Source: CAYQDR01 sp964416315
GTDB lineage: Bacteria; Methylomirabilota; Methylomirabilia; Rokubacteriales; DASRDR01
Direction of reading: 5' to 3'
Assembly: GCA_964416315.1 (NCBI GenBank)
Contig: CAYQDR010000059.1
Location: 1 to 27,768 of the forward strand
Length of the DNA: 27,768 nucleotides
This document shows, piece by piece, positions 1 to 7,830 of the stretch (positions are counted from its first letter, which is position 1; each line of letters starts with the position of its first letter). The translations under genes and the position numbers were made by a program. Under the pieces are notes generated by a model, which was given only the letters and a program-made list of their open reading frames with translations, did no database searches and was not told the DNA's origin.

Positions 1-88
1 CACCCGGAGAAAAAAATCGCTTGACATGTCCCAGAGAAAGTCTGTCGCCGGGCTCGCCCCGCGCCCCCGGGCTCGTCACCCGCTTACC

Positions 89-119
89 TCCTTCCGCGAT
101 TCGCGGAATCGCGGAAGGA
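89..119. repeat. Perfect 14-bp stem hairpin
   Basis: The arms at 89-102 and 106-119 are perfectly complementary around a 3-nt loop (GCG). The hairpin lies downstream of the binding-protein gene that ends at 199 on the minus strand. There is no T-run on either side, so it is either a weak or bidirectional transcription end or a stand-alone palindromic repeat. Confidence 0.6.
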
Positions 120-162
120 AGCTAAGGGGGTCCCACTTCGCCCGGGACCCCGCGGGGCTCAC

Positions 163-181
163 CCGCCGCCACCCGCGGCGG
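163..181 (-). terminator. GC-rich hairpin after the LivK-like gene, possible terminator
   Basis: Seven-base-pair arms (163-169 and 175-181) enclose a 5-nt loop just past the stop codon of the binding-protein gene. No U-tract follows, so intrinsic termination is uncertain. Confidence 0.35.
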
Positions 182-198
182 TCAGTCGAGCGCCTCGC

Positions 199-1437
199 TT
201 ACGTCCGCGACCAGCGCGGGACGGGGAAGACGGCCCTGGCCTCCGCGAACGGCGCCGGGCCGACGACCACGGTCTTCCCGCCCTGGTTCTGGAGGAGCGC
301 CGGCTGGGCGTTCGCGTTCTCGCCGGTCTTGTCGAACTGGATCGGGCCCTGGGGCAGGATGTGGTCGGCCAGGTTCGTCCGCGCCAGCGCCTCGCGGATC
401 TTCGCCCGGTCCGGGCTCCCCGCGCGCTCGAGGGCGTCGCGGAGCACCATCATGGCGCTGTAGGCCTGCACGGAGTGCGAGGACATCGGCGCGTTGAAGC
501 GCTTCTGGTACGCGTCGAACACGCGCTTCGTCCGCTCGCTCCGCGGGTTGTGCCAGTAGTTCCCGTCCATGATGAGGTCCGCGAGCTGCGGCTGGTCGGC
601 GAGGAACTTGGGGTTGGAGAAGCCGCCGTTGGCGATCCCCGTCACCGCCTTCGCCTCGAGCCGGTGCTCGGCCGCGGTCCGCGCGATGAGCAGGCCGTCG
701 CCGAAGTAGCCGGTGATGACGACGAGGTCCGCCTTCGCCGCCTTGATCTTCGTGATCTCGGTCGTGACGTCGGGCGTCCGGAAGTTGTAGGCCACCTTGA
801 GGACGAGCTCCATGCCGAGCGTCCTCGCGTGCCGCTCGAGGTGACCGGCGATCGAGGTGCCGAAGAGCCCGTCCTCGTGCATCATCGCGATGGTCTTCAC
901 GGTCACGCCCGTCGCCCTGGCGAGCTCGGCGAGGTGGTCCAGGCTCCGGGTTGTCATCGCGCGGGCGTTCGGCTGGACGCGGAAGGTGTACTGGAACCCG
1001 CGCTCGGTGACGTTGTCGGCCACGGCCACCGTGATCACGAAGGGCGTCTGCTCCTTCTCGCAGAGCTGCGACACCGCGTAGGCCACCGGGCTCTGGTAGG
1101 GGCCCAGGACGGCGACGACGCCCTCGCGGATCAGTCGCTCGGCCTCGGCCATGCCGACCTCCACCTTCCCCTGTGTGTCGCCGCCGGCCAGCGCGACCCG
1201 CGCGCCTCCCAGCGACTTGATGCCGCCCGCCGCGTTGATCTCCTCGACCGCGAGCGCGAGCCCGTTCGTGACCAGGCCCCCGTCGAAGGCGAGGAAGCCG
1301 GACAGCGGGTGGATGTGGCCGACCTTGATCTCCCGGGGCTGGGCGCGCAGCCCCGCGGGGAAGCCGAGCGCGGCGGCCCCCGCCGCGGCGGTGCCTCGGA
1401 GGAAAGTGCGGCGGGACAGCCGCGTCGACGTCGTCAT
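199..1437 (-). CDS. ABC transporter substrate-binding protein, LivK/branched-chain amino-acid type, Tat-exported
   Basis: Periplasmic binding protein (412 aa) of the Leu/Ile/Val-binding family (Peripla_BP_6), which captures a small ligand for a Liv-type ABC importer. The N-terminus carries a twin-arginine signal (SRRTFLRG at residues 8-15) followed by an Ala/Gly-rich hydrophobic stretch ending near AQP. The mature part starts with the family hallmark IKVGHIHPLSG and continues through NEINAAGG-like and GPYQS-like motifs. The ATG at 1437 is chosen because AGAGGAG lies about 7 nt upstream; a 21-residue in-frame extension to 1500 lacks these signals. It is the last gene of the catabolic operon, 88 bp after the acyl-CoA synthetase. 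No LivHMGF permease or ATPase genes are in the window, so its partners are elsewhere. The ligand is unknown; many members of this family bind aromatic or other acids rather than amino acids, which would fit the neighbours. Confidence 0.9.
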   Translation of the reverse strand: MTTSTRLSRRTFLRGTAAAGAAALGFPAGLRAQPREIKVGHIHPLSGFLAFDGGLVTNGLALAVEEINAAGGIKSLGGARVALAGGDTQGKVEVGMAEAERLIREGVVAVLGPYQSPVAYAVSQLCEKEQTPFVITVAVADNVTERGFQYTFRVQPNARAMTTRSLDHLAELARATGVTVKTIAMMHEDGLFGTSIAGHLERHARTLGMELVLKVAYNFRTPDVTTEITKIKAAKADLVVITGYFGDGLLIARTAAEHRLEAKAVTGIANGGFSNPKFLADQPQLADLIMDGNYWHNPRSERTKRVFDAYQKRFNAPMSSHSVQAYSAMMVLRDALERAGSPDRAKIREALARTNLADHILPQGPIQFDKTGENANAQPALLQNQGGKTVVVGPAPFAEARAVFPVPRWSRT

Positions 1438-1525
1438 CGATCGTCTCCTCTCATCGTGTCGGGGTAAGTCAGGGTGACTTCGAGCACCACCATACTGCAT
1501 TCCGACTCTCCGCGATACCGGGCGG

Positions 1526-3598
1526 TCACTGCCCGAGGATGACCCGCGCGTCGACGACCAGGGCGCCGGCCGCTCCCGCGATCACGGGGTTGAGGTCCAA
1601 CTCCGCGAGCCGAGGCCCCAGGGCCGCCGCCAGCGCCCCGACCCGCACGACCGTGTCGAGCAGCGCGCGGCGGTCCGCCGCCGGCCGGCCGCGGTAGCCG
1701 GCGAGGAGCGCCGCCAGGGCCGGCGTCTCCCCCAGCATCGCTTCGGCTTCGAGGAGGGCCACGGGCGCGGGGCGGAGCGCGCGCTCCCGGTAGAGCTCGG
1801 CGTGGACCCCGCCCGGCGCCAGGGCGACGAACGGCCCGAGCGCGGCATCGCGCAGGGACCCCACGAGCACCTCGACCCCCTCGACCATCGGCTGGATCAG
1901 GCACCCCTCGCCGCGCGGAATCAGCTCCCGCACCGCGGCCACGAGCGTCTCGGGGTCGGCCACCCCCAGGCGCACGCCGCCCGCCTCGCTCTTGTGGAGC
2001 GGCCCCAACAGCTTGACGGCGACCGGGTAGGCGAGTCGTCCCGCCGCCGCCCGAGCTTCCCCCTCGGAGCGGACGACGACCTCCGGGGCGAGCCGGATGC
2101 CGGCGGCTTCGAGCAGCGCCCGCACCTCCTCCCACGGGAGAATGCCGCTCCGTGCGGGGACGGTTCCCTCGGGCAGGCGCACCGGGGGGGCCGGTTCGCC
2201 GGCTCTCGCGCTTCCGCGGCGGGCGGCGGCGTAAGCCAGCGCGGCCCCGAGCGCGGCCGCGCACCCGGTCACGCTCTGGAAGACCGGGACCCCGGCCTCG
2301 TCGAGTCCCCGGACCCCGTCGCGGACGAGGCTCCCGCCGGGCCAGCAGACGGCGACGGGCTTCGCCGCGCCGCGCGCCGCCTTGACCACCTGCTCCGCCC
2401 GGGCCCGGCCGCCCTCCGTCGTCGCCATGGTGAGCGGGACGACGACCACGTCGAGCCCGGGATCCCGGAGCACCGCCGCGAGCACCTCGCCGAACGTCTC
2501 CTCGGGCAGCCCCGCGGTGATGTCGACCGGGTTCCCGGCGTTGGCGTAGGGCGGGAGGAGGCGCATCAGGCGGGTGACGGTCTCGGCGGCCAGCGGAGGG
2601 AAGGCGAAGCCGAGCGGCTCCAGCGCGTCGGCGAGCATGACCGCGACACCCCCGGAGGAGGTGACCATGCCGGCGCGCCTCCCCTCGAGTGGCGGCGTGC
2701 GGGCGAGGTAGCCGGCCGTCTCGACGAGCTCACCGAGGTCGCCCGCCTCGACCACCCCCACCGCACGCGCCCACGCCCGCCACGCCGCGCGGGCACCGAC
2801 CAGGGCCGCCGTGTGCGAGCGCGCCGCCCGCGCGCCCGCCTCCGTGCCCCCGAGCTTGAGCGCCACCACGGGAAGCCCCCGACCGATCGCCCGCGCCACT
2901 GCGCGGGCGAACCGCTCCGGCGCGCGCACCTGCTCGACCAGGCACGCGACCGCGCCCGCCCGGCCGTCCTCCACGACCCACTCGAGGTAGTCGGCCATCA
3001 CGAGGTCCGCCTCGTTCCCCGTCGAGACGAAGAGCCCGACGCCGATCGCGCGGTCGAGGGCGCGGTTCAGGAGGCATCCGCCGAGCCCCCCGGACTGGGA
3101 GAGCAGCACCAGCGGGCCCGCGCCGAGCGCATCCACCTCGGCGGCCGTCGAGAAGGTCAGCGCCGTCCGGTCCCAGGCGTTGACGTACCCGACGGTGTTG
3201 GGGCCGAGGAGTCGGACCCCCGCCGCGGCCGCCGCCTCGCCCAGCCGCCGCTGCGCGGCCTCCCCGTCCTCTCCCGTCTCGGCGAAGCCGGCGCCGAGCA
3301 CGATCGCGAAGGGGATGCCCGCGCGCCCGCACTCGGCGACGGCGTCGGCCGCCTGGGCGGCGGGAAGGCCGACCCACGCGACATCGACGGGCTCCGGCAG
3401 GGCCGTCAGGCTCGGGAACGCGGGCAGCCCCCCGATCTCGCGGTGCCGCGGGTTGACGGGGTAGATGCGCCCCGGGTAGCCGTGGCGGCGGAGGAAGTGG
3501 AGCGGCCGGGCGCCCGGGCGCGCGAGATCCCCGGGCACGCCGACGAGCGCGATGGCCCGCGGAGCGAAGAGGTGTCTGAGCGGCGTGGCTTCGGTCAC
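1526..3598 (-). CDS. ADP-forming acetate/acyl-CoA ligase (fused alpha-beta, ACD family)
   Basis: A 690-aa fused NDP-forming acyl-CoA synthetase, interconverting acyl-CoA + ADP + Pi and free acid + ATP + CoA. Domain order: CoA-binding Rossmann domain (about 1-135, LGPNTVG at 131-137), succinyl-CoA-synthetase-like flavodoxin domains (SQSGGLGG at 167-174; phosphohistidine region ARSHTAAL with His262), then a C-terminal ATP-grasp domain from about residue 480 (VAVKLLGPLHKSEAGGV). Length and order match single-chain members. The GTG start at 3598 is supported by a GTGA overlap with the stop of the amidohydrolase gene; open frame upstream of it is only a high-GC shadow. In this operon it could recover ATP from, or activate, the acid handled by the acyl-CoA dehydrogenase. 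Substrate unknown; some fused members are peptide-lysine acetyltransferases, but no GNAT domain is visible here. Confidence 0.9.
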   Translation of the reverse strand: MTEATPLRHLFAPRAIALVGVPGDLARPGARPLHFLRRHGYPGRIYPVNPRHREIGGLPAFPSLTALPEPVDVAWVGLPAAQAADAVAECGRAGIPFAIVLGAGFAETGEDGEAAQRRLGEAAAAAGVRLLGPNTVGYVNAWDRTALTFSTAAEVDALGAGPLVLLSQSGGLGGCLLNRALDRAIGVGLFVSTGNEADLVMADYLEWVVEDGRAGAVACLVEQVRAPERFARAVARAIGRGLPVVALKLGGTEAGARAARSHTAALVGARAAWRAWARAVGVVEAGDLGELVETAGYLARTPPLEGRRAGMVTSSGGVAVMLADALEPLGFAFPPLAAETVTRLMRLLPPYANAGNPVDITAGLPEETFGEVLAAVLRDPGLDVVVVPLTMATTEGGRARAEQVVKAARGAAKPVAVCWPGGSLVRDGVRGLDEAGVPVFQSVTGCAAALGAALAYAAARRGSARAGEPAPPVRLPEGTVPARSGILPWEEVRALLEAAGIRLAPEVVVRSEGEARAAAGRLAYPVAVKLLGPLHKSEAGGVRLGVADPETLVAAVRELIPRGEGCLIQPMVEGVEVLVGSLRDAALGPFVALAPGGVHAELYRERALRPAPVALLEAEAMLGETPALAALLAGYRGRPAADRRALLDTVVRVGALAAALGPRLAELDLNPVIAGAAGALVVDARVILGQ

Positions 3599-4515
3599 CG
3601 TGGAAGGTACCGCCCGAAGCCGGGCTTCCCGACGACCTCGCCCTTGTCCATCACGACGCTCCCGCGGACCATCGTGAGGACCGGCCAGCCGCGGAGCGGC
3701 CAGCCTTCCCACAGGGAGAACCCCGCGGCGGCCCCGAGCACGGCGGCGCGGTGGATGCTCTCGGCCTCGGCGTAGGCCGGCCGGCTCGCGCTCCAGGCCG
3801 CGAGCCCCTGCCGCCCCTCGGCCCGGAGCCGGCGGGCGACGCGGTTGATGACCTCGGTGTTCTCGCAGTGGAAGCACGCGACCCCGCCGGGCGCGGCCGC
3901 GATCGCGGAGAGCGCCTCGACGAGGAGGCCATCGTCGATCTCGTTGGTCATCCCGATCTGGCGGCCGTCCTCGCCGCGGTAGGCCATGTAGAACTTGAAC
4001 GACCGGATCCCGTGCTCGGCGACGTAGCGCGGGATGCTGCGGACATGGTCCTCGAGGAGCAGGGCGAGGTGGACCGCGAAGTCCACGCGCGCCCGAGCCT
4101 CGCACGCGCGCAGCGCGCCGCCCAGCTCGTCGTAGGGCGACGCGGCTCGCCCGTACTGCCGATAGATGTTGATGACGGTCGTGATCCCGCCGAGCGCGGC
4201 CGACGCCGTCTCGCTCTCGAAGTGGCCGGCCATGTCGGCGCCGCCGTAGCCCAGGTGGGCGTGGGGCTCGACGACGCCCGGGAAGACGTGGAGCCCGCGG
4301 GCGTCGAGCACCTGGACGCCCGCGGGCGGCGGGACGTCGGGGGCGAGGATCCCCGCGATCCGCTCGCCGCGGACGAGGATCGAGCGCGGCTCGACTCCAC
4401 CCTCCGGGTCCACGACCGCCGCCCCGCGAATGAGCAGCTCAGCCACGGCGAGTGCGTGCCCCGGGCCGCCGCGGGTGGCGCCGGGCGCGCCCCGCGGGGT
4501 CCCGGGCGGGCTCAC
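3595..4515 (-). CDS. Dihydroorotase/hydantoinase-type amidohydrolase with internal deletion, probably inactive
   Basis: The N-terminal two thirds match cyclic-amide hydrolases (dihydropyrimidinase, allantoinase, dihydroorotase). Metal ligands visible, numbered from the 4515 start, are PHAH (His85, His87), the Lys carboxylated in the family (SFKFYMAY, Lys174) and CFHCEN (His216). At about 3720 the protein jumps from RAAVLGAAAG straight to the extreme C-terminus of the family (FSLWEGWPLRGWPV, then GKPGFGRYLPR). The intervening roughly 150-170 residues, including the fourth metal His and the catalytic Asp, are absent, leaving about 306 aa instead of about 450-480. Reading frame is kept. The start is the GTG at 4515, overlapping the dehydrogenase stop as GTGA with GAGGA upstream; a GTG at 4446 is the alternative and gives 283 aa starting at the conserved strand AELLIRG. 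Either a decayed gene or an assembly collapse. Confidence 0.8.
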   Translation of the reverse strand: MSPPGTPRGAPGATRGGPGHALAVAELLIRGAAVVDPEGGVEPRSILVRGERIAGILAPDVPPPAGVQVLDARGLHVFPGVVEPHAHLGYGGADMAGHFESETASAALGGITTVINIYRQYGRAASPYDELGGALRACEARARVDFAVHLALLLEDHVRSIPRYVAEHGIRSFKFYMAYRGEDGRQIGMTNEIDDGLLVEALSAIAAAPGGVACFHCENTEVINRVARRLRAEGRQGLAAWSASRPAYAEAESIHRAAVLGAAAGFSLWEGWPLRGWPVLTMVRGSVVMDKGEVVGKPGFGRYLPR

Positions 4516-5672
4516 TGCGGGTCCTCGCGCATGCCGAGGGCGTACTCGGCGACGAGGACCCGGTGGATGTCGTTCACCCCCTCGACGACCTGCAGGAACT
4601 TCGCGTCCCGGAGGTAGCGCCCGACGTTGTACTCCTCCGAGGCGCCGTAGGCGCCGTGGATCTGCACGGCGTCGGACGCCGCCCGGAAGGCGACCTCCGT
4701 CGCGTAGAGTTTGGCGATCGAGGCCTCGCGCCGCGCGCGCCGGACCCCGCGGGTCTTCAGCCACGCGAGCCGGTAGGTGAGGTAGCGCGCCGACTCCACC
4801 CCGACGGTCATGTCGGCGATCTTCGCCTGGACGAGCTGGTACTCGGCGATCCGCTTCCCGAAGACGATCCGCTGCCGCGCATAGCGCGCCGACTCGTCGA
4901 GGCAGGCCTGAGTGAGCCCCACCGCACGGCAGGCGACCGACAGGCGCCCGTTCTCCACGGCGCAGAGCGCGACCTTCAGTCCCTCCCCTTCCCGCCCCAC
5001 CAGGTTCTCGGCCGGGACGCGGCAGTCCTGGAAGATCAGCTCGCCCACCTGGCTCGGGCGGAACGCGAGCTTGTTCCGGATCGGCCGCTCGCTGAACCCA
5101 GGGAACGTCGGCTCGACGATGAACGCGCAGATCCCCTTCGGCCCCTTCGACTTGTCCAGCGTCGCGAAGGTCAGGTACCAGGCGGCGATCCCGACGCCCG
5201 AGATCCAGATCTTCGAGCCGTTCAGGACGTACTCGTCGCCCTTCCGCGTCGCGGTCGTCTCCATCGCCGCGACGTCGGTCCCCGAGTGCGGCTCCGTGAC
5301 CGCGGTGCCCGCGAAGACCTCCCCCCGCGCGAGCGGGACGAGGTACTTCCGCTTCTGCGCGTCCGTTCCGTACTGGAGGATGCCGGAGCCGACGAGGCCC
5401 GCGGCGCGACCCATCGCCGAGCCCATGTGGATGCAGACCCGCGACATCTCCTCGATGCCGAGGGCCATCGTCAGGTGGTCGATGCCGGGGCCCCCGTACT
5501 CCTCCGGGATCGTCCCGCCGAGGAACCCGACCGGCGCCATCTTCTTGATGATCTCGACGGGGTATCGCTCCTCCCGGTCGTAGTCGCGCACGTGGGGCGC
5601 GACCTCCTTCTCGGCGAACTCGCGGACGAGGGCCTGGTACTGGCGCTGCTCCTCCGTCAGGCTGAAGTCCAT
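4512..5672 (-). CDS. Acyl-CoA dehydrogenase
   Basis: Flavoprotein of 386 aa, normal for the short/medium-chain acyl-CoA dehydrogenase family, which makes the alpha-beta double bond of an acyl-CoA and passes electrons to ETF. Residues 1-120 form the N-terminal helical domain, about 121-230 the beta domain (TEPHSGTD at 126-133, WISG at 156-159, both FAD contacts), and 231-386 the C-terminal helical domain with RIVFGKRI (268-275), QIHGAYGASEEY (337-348) and RDAKFLQVVEG. Glu364 in VVEG is at the position of the catalytic base of MCAD, so the enzyme looks active. The ATG at 5672 gives the standard MDFSLTEEQR start. It is 18 bp after the MmgE/PrpD gene and overlaps the following amidohydrolase by 4 nt, so all are probably co-transcribed. 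The natural acyl substrate cannot be told from sequence. Confidence 0.95.
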   Translation of the reverse strand: MDFSLTEEQRQYQALVREFAEKEVAPHVRDYDREERYPVEIIKKMAPVGFLGGTIPEEYGGPGIDHLTMALGIEEMSRVCIHMGSAMGRAAGLVGSGILQYGTDAQKRKYLVPLARGEVFAGTAVTEPHSGTDVAAMETTATRKGDEYVLNGSKIWISGVGIAAWYLTFATLDKSKGPKGICAFIVEPTFPGFSERPIRNKLAFRPSQVGELIFQDCRVPAENLVGREGEGLKVALCAVENGRLSVACRAVGLTQACLDESARYARQRIVFGKRIAEYQLVQAKIADMTVGVESARYLTYRLAWLKTRGVRRARREASIAKLYATEVAFRAASDAVQIHGAYGASEEYNVGRYLRDAKFLQVVEGVNDIHRVLVAEYALGMREDPQ

Positions 5673-5690
5673 CCCCTGTCTCCCATGCGG

Positions 5691-7058
5691 CTACGTGTGG
5701 GTCTCGGGGGTCGCCTCCAGCGCGTGCAGCCCGTCCACCAGCTCGCGCGCGTCTTTCAGCCCCTCGAGGCTCCCGCACAGCTTCCACGCCGCCTTGGCGC
5801 CGTCCCGCCCGAGCATCGGCCCGACGAGCCCGAGGAACTTGTCCCGGATCACCTGGCGGGAGTACGGGCGGTCGAAGTCGCCCGATGCCGCGTCCACCTC
5901 GCGGGCCACGGCCCGCCCGTCTGCCAGGCGCACCTCGACCCGCGCCGGCCGCGCCGCGGGCAGTCGCGCCGTCATGGCCGGGTCCTCGACCACCTCGATC
6001 CGCGCCGCGACGGCGCGGATGCGCGCGTCCGAGAGAACGGGCTCGCGAAAGGTGTCGGGCCCGCAGTCCCCCAGGGTGAGGCGGGCGGCGAGCACGTACG
6101 GGATGGAGAACTTCGCCCCGAGGCTCCCCACCGGGTCCCGCGCCGCCAGCGTCGAGGCCGGCGCGTAGGTCTCGACGCGGATCCGTTCGATCCCGTTCGG
6201 ATCGAAGCCTCCCTCGACCAGGAGCGCCTCGAGGGCCTCGATGGCGGCGTGCGTGTAGCGGCAGCAGGCGTAGCGCTTGAAGTAGTTCCGTGACACCTCG
6301 AAGCGCCGCCCCAGCTCGTCGAACACCCGATCGGCGTCGAAGGCGGAGCCGCTGATCCGCCCGAACACCTCCGTCAGCATGTCGGGCAGCCCCGTGAAGC
6401 CGGCGTGCGCCAGCTCGACGGCCAGCCAGCCGTTCGCGCCGGCGACCCCGGCGTACGCGTTCCGGACCGTCGCGCCCTCCACAGCCGCGCGCCACGAGGT
6501 CCCGAGCGTCAGGCCCCCGGCCACCGCGAGGGCCTGCGCCGTCGCCGCGGCGTCCAGACCCCGCACGCGGGCGACGGCGGCCGCCGCCCCGACCGTGCCG
6601 TGGACCCCGTGCATGTGCATGCCGGACCGGACCGGCGCCGCGGCGCCGAGCCGGGCCGCGACGTCGTAGCCGAGGGTGAAGGCCGTGAGGAGCGCCTCGC
6701 CCGTGGCGCCCGCGCGCTCGGCCTCGGCGAGCGCGGCGGGCAGGACGTGGATCCCCGGGTGGCCGCGGGCGAACCGGTTCCCCTCGTCCAGCTCGAGCAT
6801 CGTCCCGGCCGTGCCGTTGGCGACGACGGCCCACCACGGCTCGACGCGCGGGAAGCCCGTGGCCAGCACCGAAGCGGGGCCGGGGCCCCGGTCGACGTGC
6901 TCCAGGAGCCAGCGCACCTCGGGCTCGGCGCTGCCCCCGAGGATCGCGCCCACGGTGTCGGTGACCACCAGGGCGGCATGCGCGCGCACGTCGGGCGGGA
7001 CCGCCTGGACGGGGGTGTCGGCGACGAGCCGGGCCAGGGCGGTGAGAACGGGCTCCAC
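5691..7058 (-). CDS. MmgE/PrpD family protein
   Basis: A 455-aa member of the MmgE/PrpD family, whose characterised members include 2-methylcitrate dehydratase, cis-aconitate decarboxylase and iminodisuccinate epimerase. The all-helical first domain has DTVGAILGG near residue 34 and the family signature LDEGNRFARGHPGIHVLPAA around residues 90-110. A second alpha/beta lid follows, with KRYACCRYTH around residue 270 and a C-terminal FDRPYSRQVIRDKF stretch. The length is full. The GTG at 7058 is used because the preceding small ORF ends with TGA directly adjacent (TGAGTG). There is no prpB or prpC nearby, so a methylcitrate role is not supported; in this operon it more likely isomerises or dehydrates a carboxylic acid feeding the acyl-CoA steps. 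The family call is firm, the substrate open. Confidence 0.9.
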   Translation of the reverse strand: MEPVLTALARLVADTPVQAVPPDVRAHAALVVTDTVGAILGGSAEPEVRWLLEHVDRGPGPASVLATGFPRVEPWWAVVANGTAGTMLELDEGNRFARGHPGIHVLPAALAEAERAGATGEALLTAFTLGYDVAARLGAAAPVRSGMHMHGVHGTVGAAAAVARVRGLDAAATAQALAVAGGLTLGTSWRAAVEGATVRNAYAGVAGANGWLAVELAHAGFTGLPDMLTEVFGRISGSAFDADRVFDELGRRFEVSRNYFKRYACCRYTHAAIEALEALLVEGGFDPNGIERIRVETYAPASTLAARDPVGSLGAKFSIPYVLAARLTLGDCGPDTFREPVLSDARIRAVAARIEVVEDPAMTARLPAARPARVEVRLADGRAVAREVDAASGDFDRPYSRQVIRDKFLGLVGPMLGRDGAKAAWKLCGSLEGLKDARELVDGLHALEATPETHT

Positions 7059-7222
7059 TCAGGCGCCAGGGGGCCGCCCGTCCACGGCCCGGACCGCGGC
7101 CTCGCCCCGCTCCCGGTTCACGAGCGCCTCGTGGGGATGGCTGCGCCGCACGAACCCGCGCAGGAGCAGGACCTCCTGGAGCGTGTCGTCTGGAACGGGA
7201 TCCGGAACCGGACGTGCTCCAC
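7059..7222 (-). pseudogene. Small frameshifted ORF between VOC and MmgE/PrpD genes
   Basis: Starting at GTG 7222, 12 nt after the VOC stop, the frame reads VEHVRFRIP. One base too few near 7196-7199 then throws it out of frame. In the shifted frame it continues VPDDTLQEVLLLRGFVRRSH, then HEALVNRERGEAAVRAVDG, ending at a TGA immediately before the GTG of the MmgE/PrpD gene. Repaired, it would encode about 54 residues and fill the operon gap exactly. I do not recognise the family. It could be a real small gene hit by a sequencing or assembly error, a decayed gene, or chance open frame. Confidence 0.35.
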
Positions 7223-7234
7223 CGGCTCCGGCCC

Positions 7235-7702
7235 TCAGCGGCGACCCTCACGGGCGGGCTCGAACGGGAGCCGTTCGCGGCCGGCGAACGGGTTGCGGCC
7301 GGCGGGCCACGCCTCGCGCGGTCGCTCGTACGTGAACTCGAGCATGTTCCCGTCCGGGTCCTCGAAGTAGACGGAGAGGTTGGTCCCGTGGTCCATCGTG
7401 CCGTGGAGCTTGACCCCCTCGGCCTCGAGCCGCCGGTAGAACGCCTCGAGATCCTCCGGGCGCTCGACCTGCCACGCGACGTGGAAAAGCCCGACCTGGT
7501 TCGGCTCCGGCGGCGCCGCGTCCGCACCGACCTTCCACACGGCGAGGTCGTGGGAGTCCTCGTTGCCCGGCACGCTGAAGAACACCATCCGGGTGGGCAG
7601 ACGACCGGTGACGCGCAGGCCCACGACCTCGGTGTAGAACCGCTCCGCCTGAACGAGGTCCCGTACCTTGAGGACGACGTGCCCCAGCTTCTTCAGCGCC
7701 AT
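7235..7702 (-). CDS. VOC family protein (glyoxalase/extradiol dioxygenase fold)
   Basis: A 155-aa vicinal-oxygen-chelate protein with two beta-alpha-beta-beta-beta modules. The first opens with LGHVVLKVRDL (residues 6-16) and YTEVVGLR. The second has LFHVAWQV and ends DPDGNMLEFTYERP. His8, the His of LFHVAWQV and the Glu of MLEF correspond to the usual metal ligands, so a divalent-metal enzyme is likely (dioxygenase, lyase, epimerase or glyoxalase). The ATG at 7702 has GGAGGAG 9 nt upstream, and an extended -10 element lies at 7773-7781. It is the first gene of the catabolic operon that runs to position 199. The C-terminal tail after ERPREAW is rich in Arg and Pro and longer than in minimal VOC proteins. 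The reaction is not predictable from sequence. Confidence 0.88.
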   Translation of the reverse strand: MALKKLGHVVLKVRDLVQAERFYTEVVGLRVTGRLPTRMVFFSVPGNEDSHDLAVWKVGADAAPPEPNQVGLFHVAWQVERPEDLEAFYRRLEAEGVKLHGTMDHGTNLSVYFEDPDGNMLEFTYERPREAWPAGRNPFAGRERLPFEPAREGRR

Positions 7703-7772
7703 GCGAAGGCTCCTCCCCGGATTCCCGTCAGGATGGTCCGCTCGTGACCGCGCTGCGCACAGGCGCGGCGCC

Positions 7773-7781
7773 ATTCTAGCA
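7773..7781 (-). promoter_or_regulatory. Extended -10 promoter element for the catabolic operon
   Basis: On the minus strand TGC-TAGAAT lies about 70 nt before the VOC start, in the only sizeable gap upstream of the operon. No TTGnnn -35 hexamer is found 16-18 nt upstream, so this would be an extended -10 promoter. Confidence 0.5.
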
Positions 7782-7810
7782 CGCGAGATCGCCGGCCCGC
7801 GGTCGGCGTG

Positions 7811-7830
7811 CTACCGCATGCTACCGCATG
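7811..7830. repeat. 10-bp tandem duplication at the glycosyltransferase stop codon
   Basis: CTACCGCATG occurs twice back to back. The second copy contains the stop codon of the glycosyltransferase gene; the first lies just beyond it. Confidence 0.8.

Noticed and set aside
21..26. TTGACA near the left edge
   Set aside because: No -10 box follows at 16-18 nt and no plus-strand gene lies downstream.
361..1467. Plus-strand open frame
   Set aside because: Antisense to the binding-protein gene; low-complexity Arg/Val/Gly product.
1802..3775. 657-codon plus-strand open frame
   Set aside because: Antisense shadow of the acyl-CoA synthetase gene with no recognisable domain.
4516..7527. Open minus-strand frame continuous with the amidohydrolase, about 1310 codons in total
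   Set aside because: Upstream of 4515 it overlaps the dehydrogenase and MmgE/PrpD genes in another frame and is Arg/Gly-rich nonsense; only the part after 4515 has homology.
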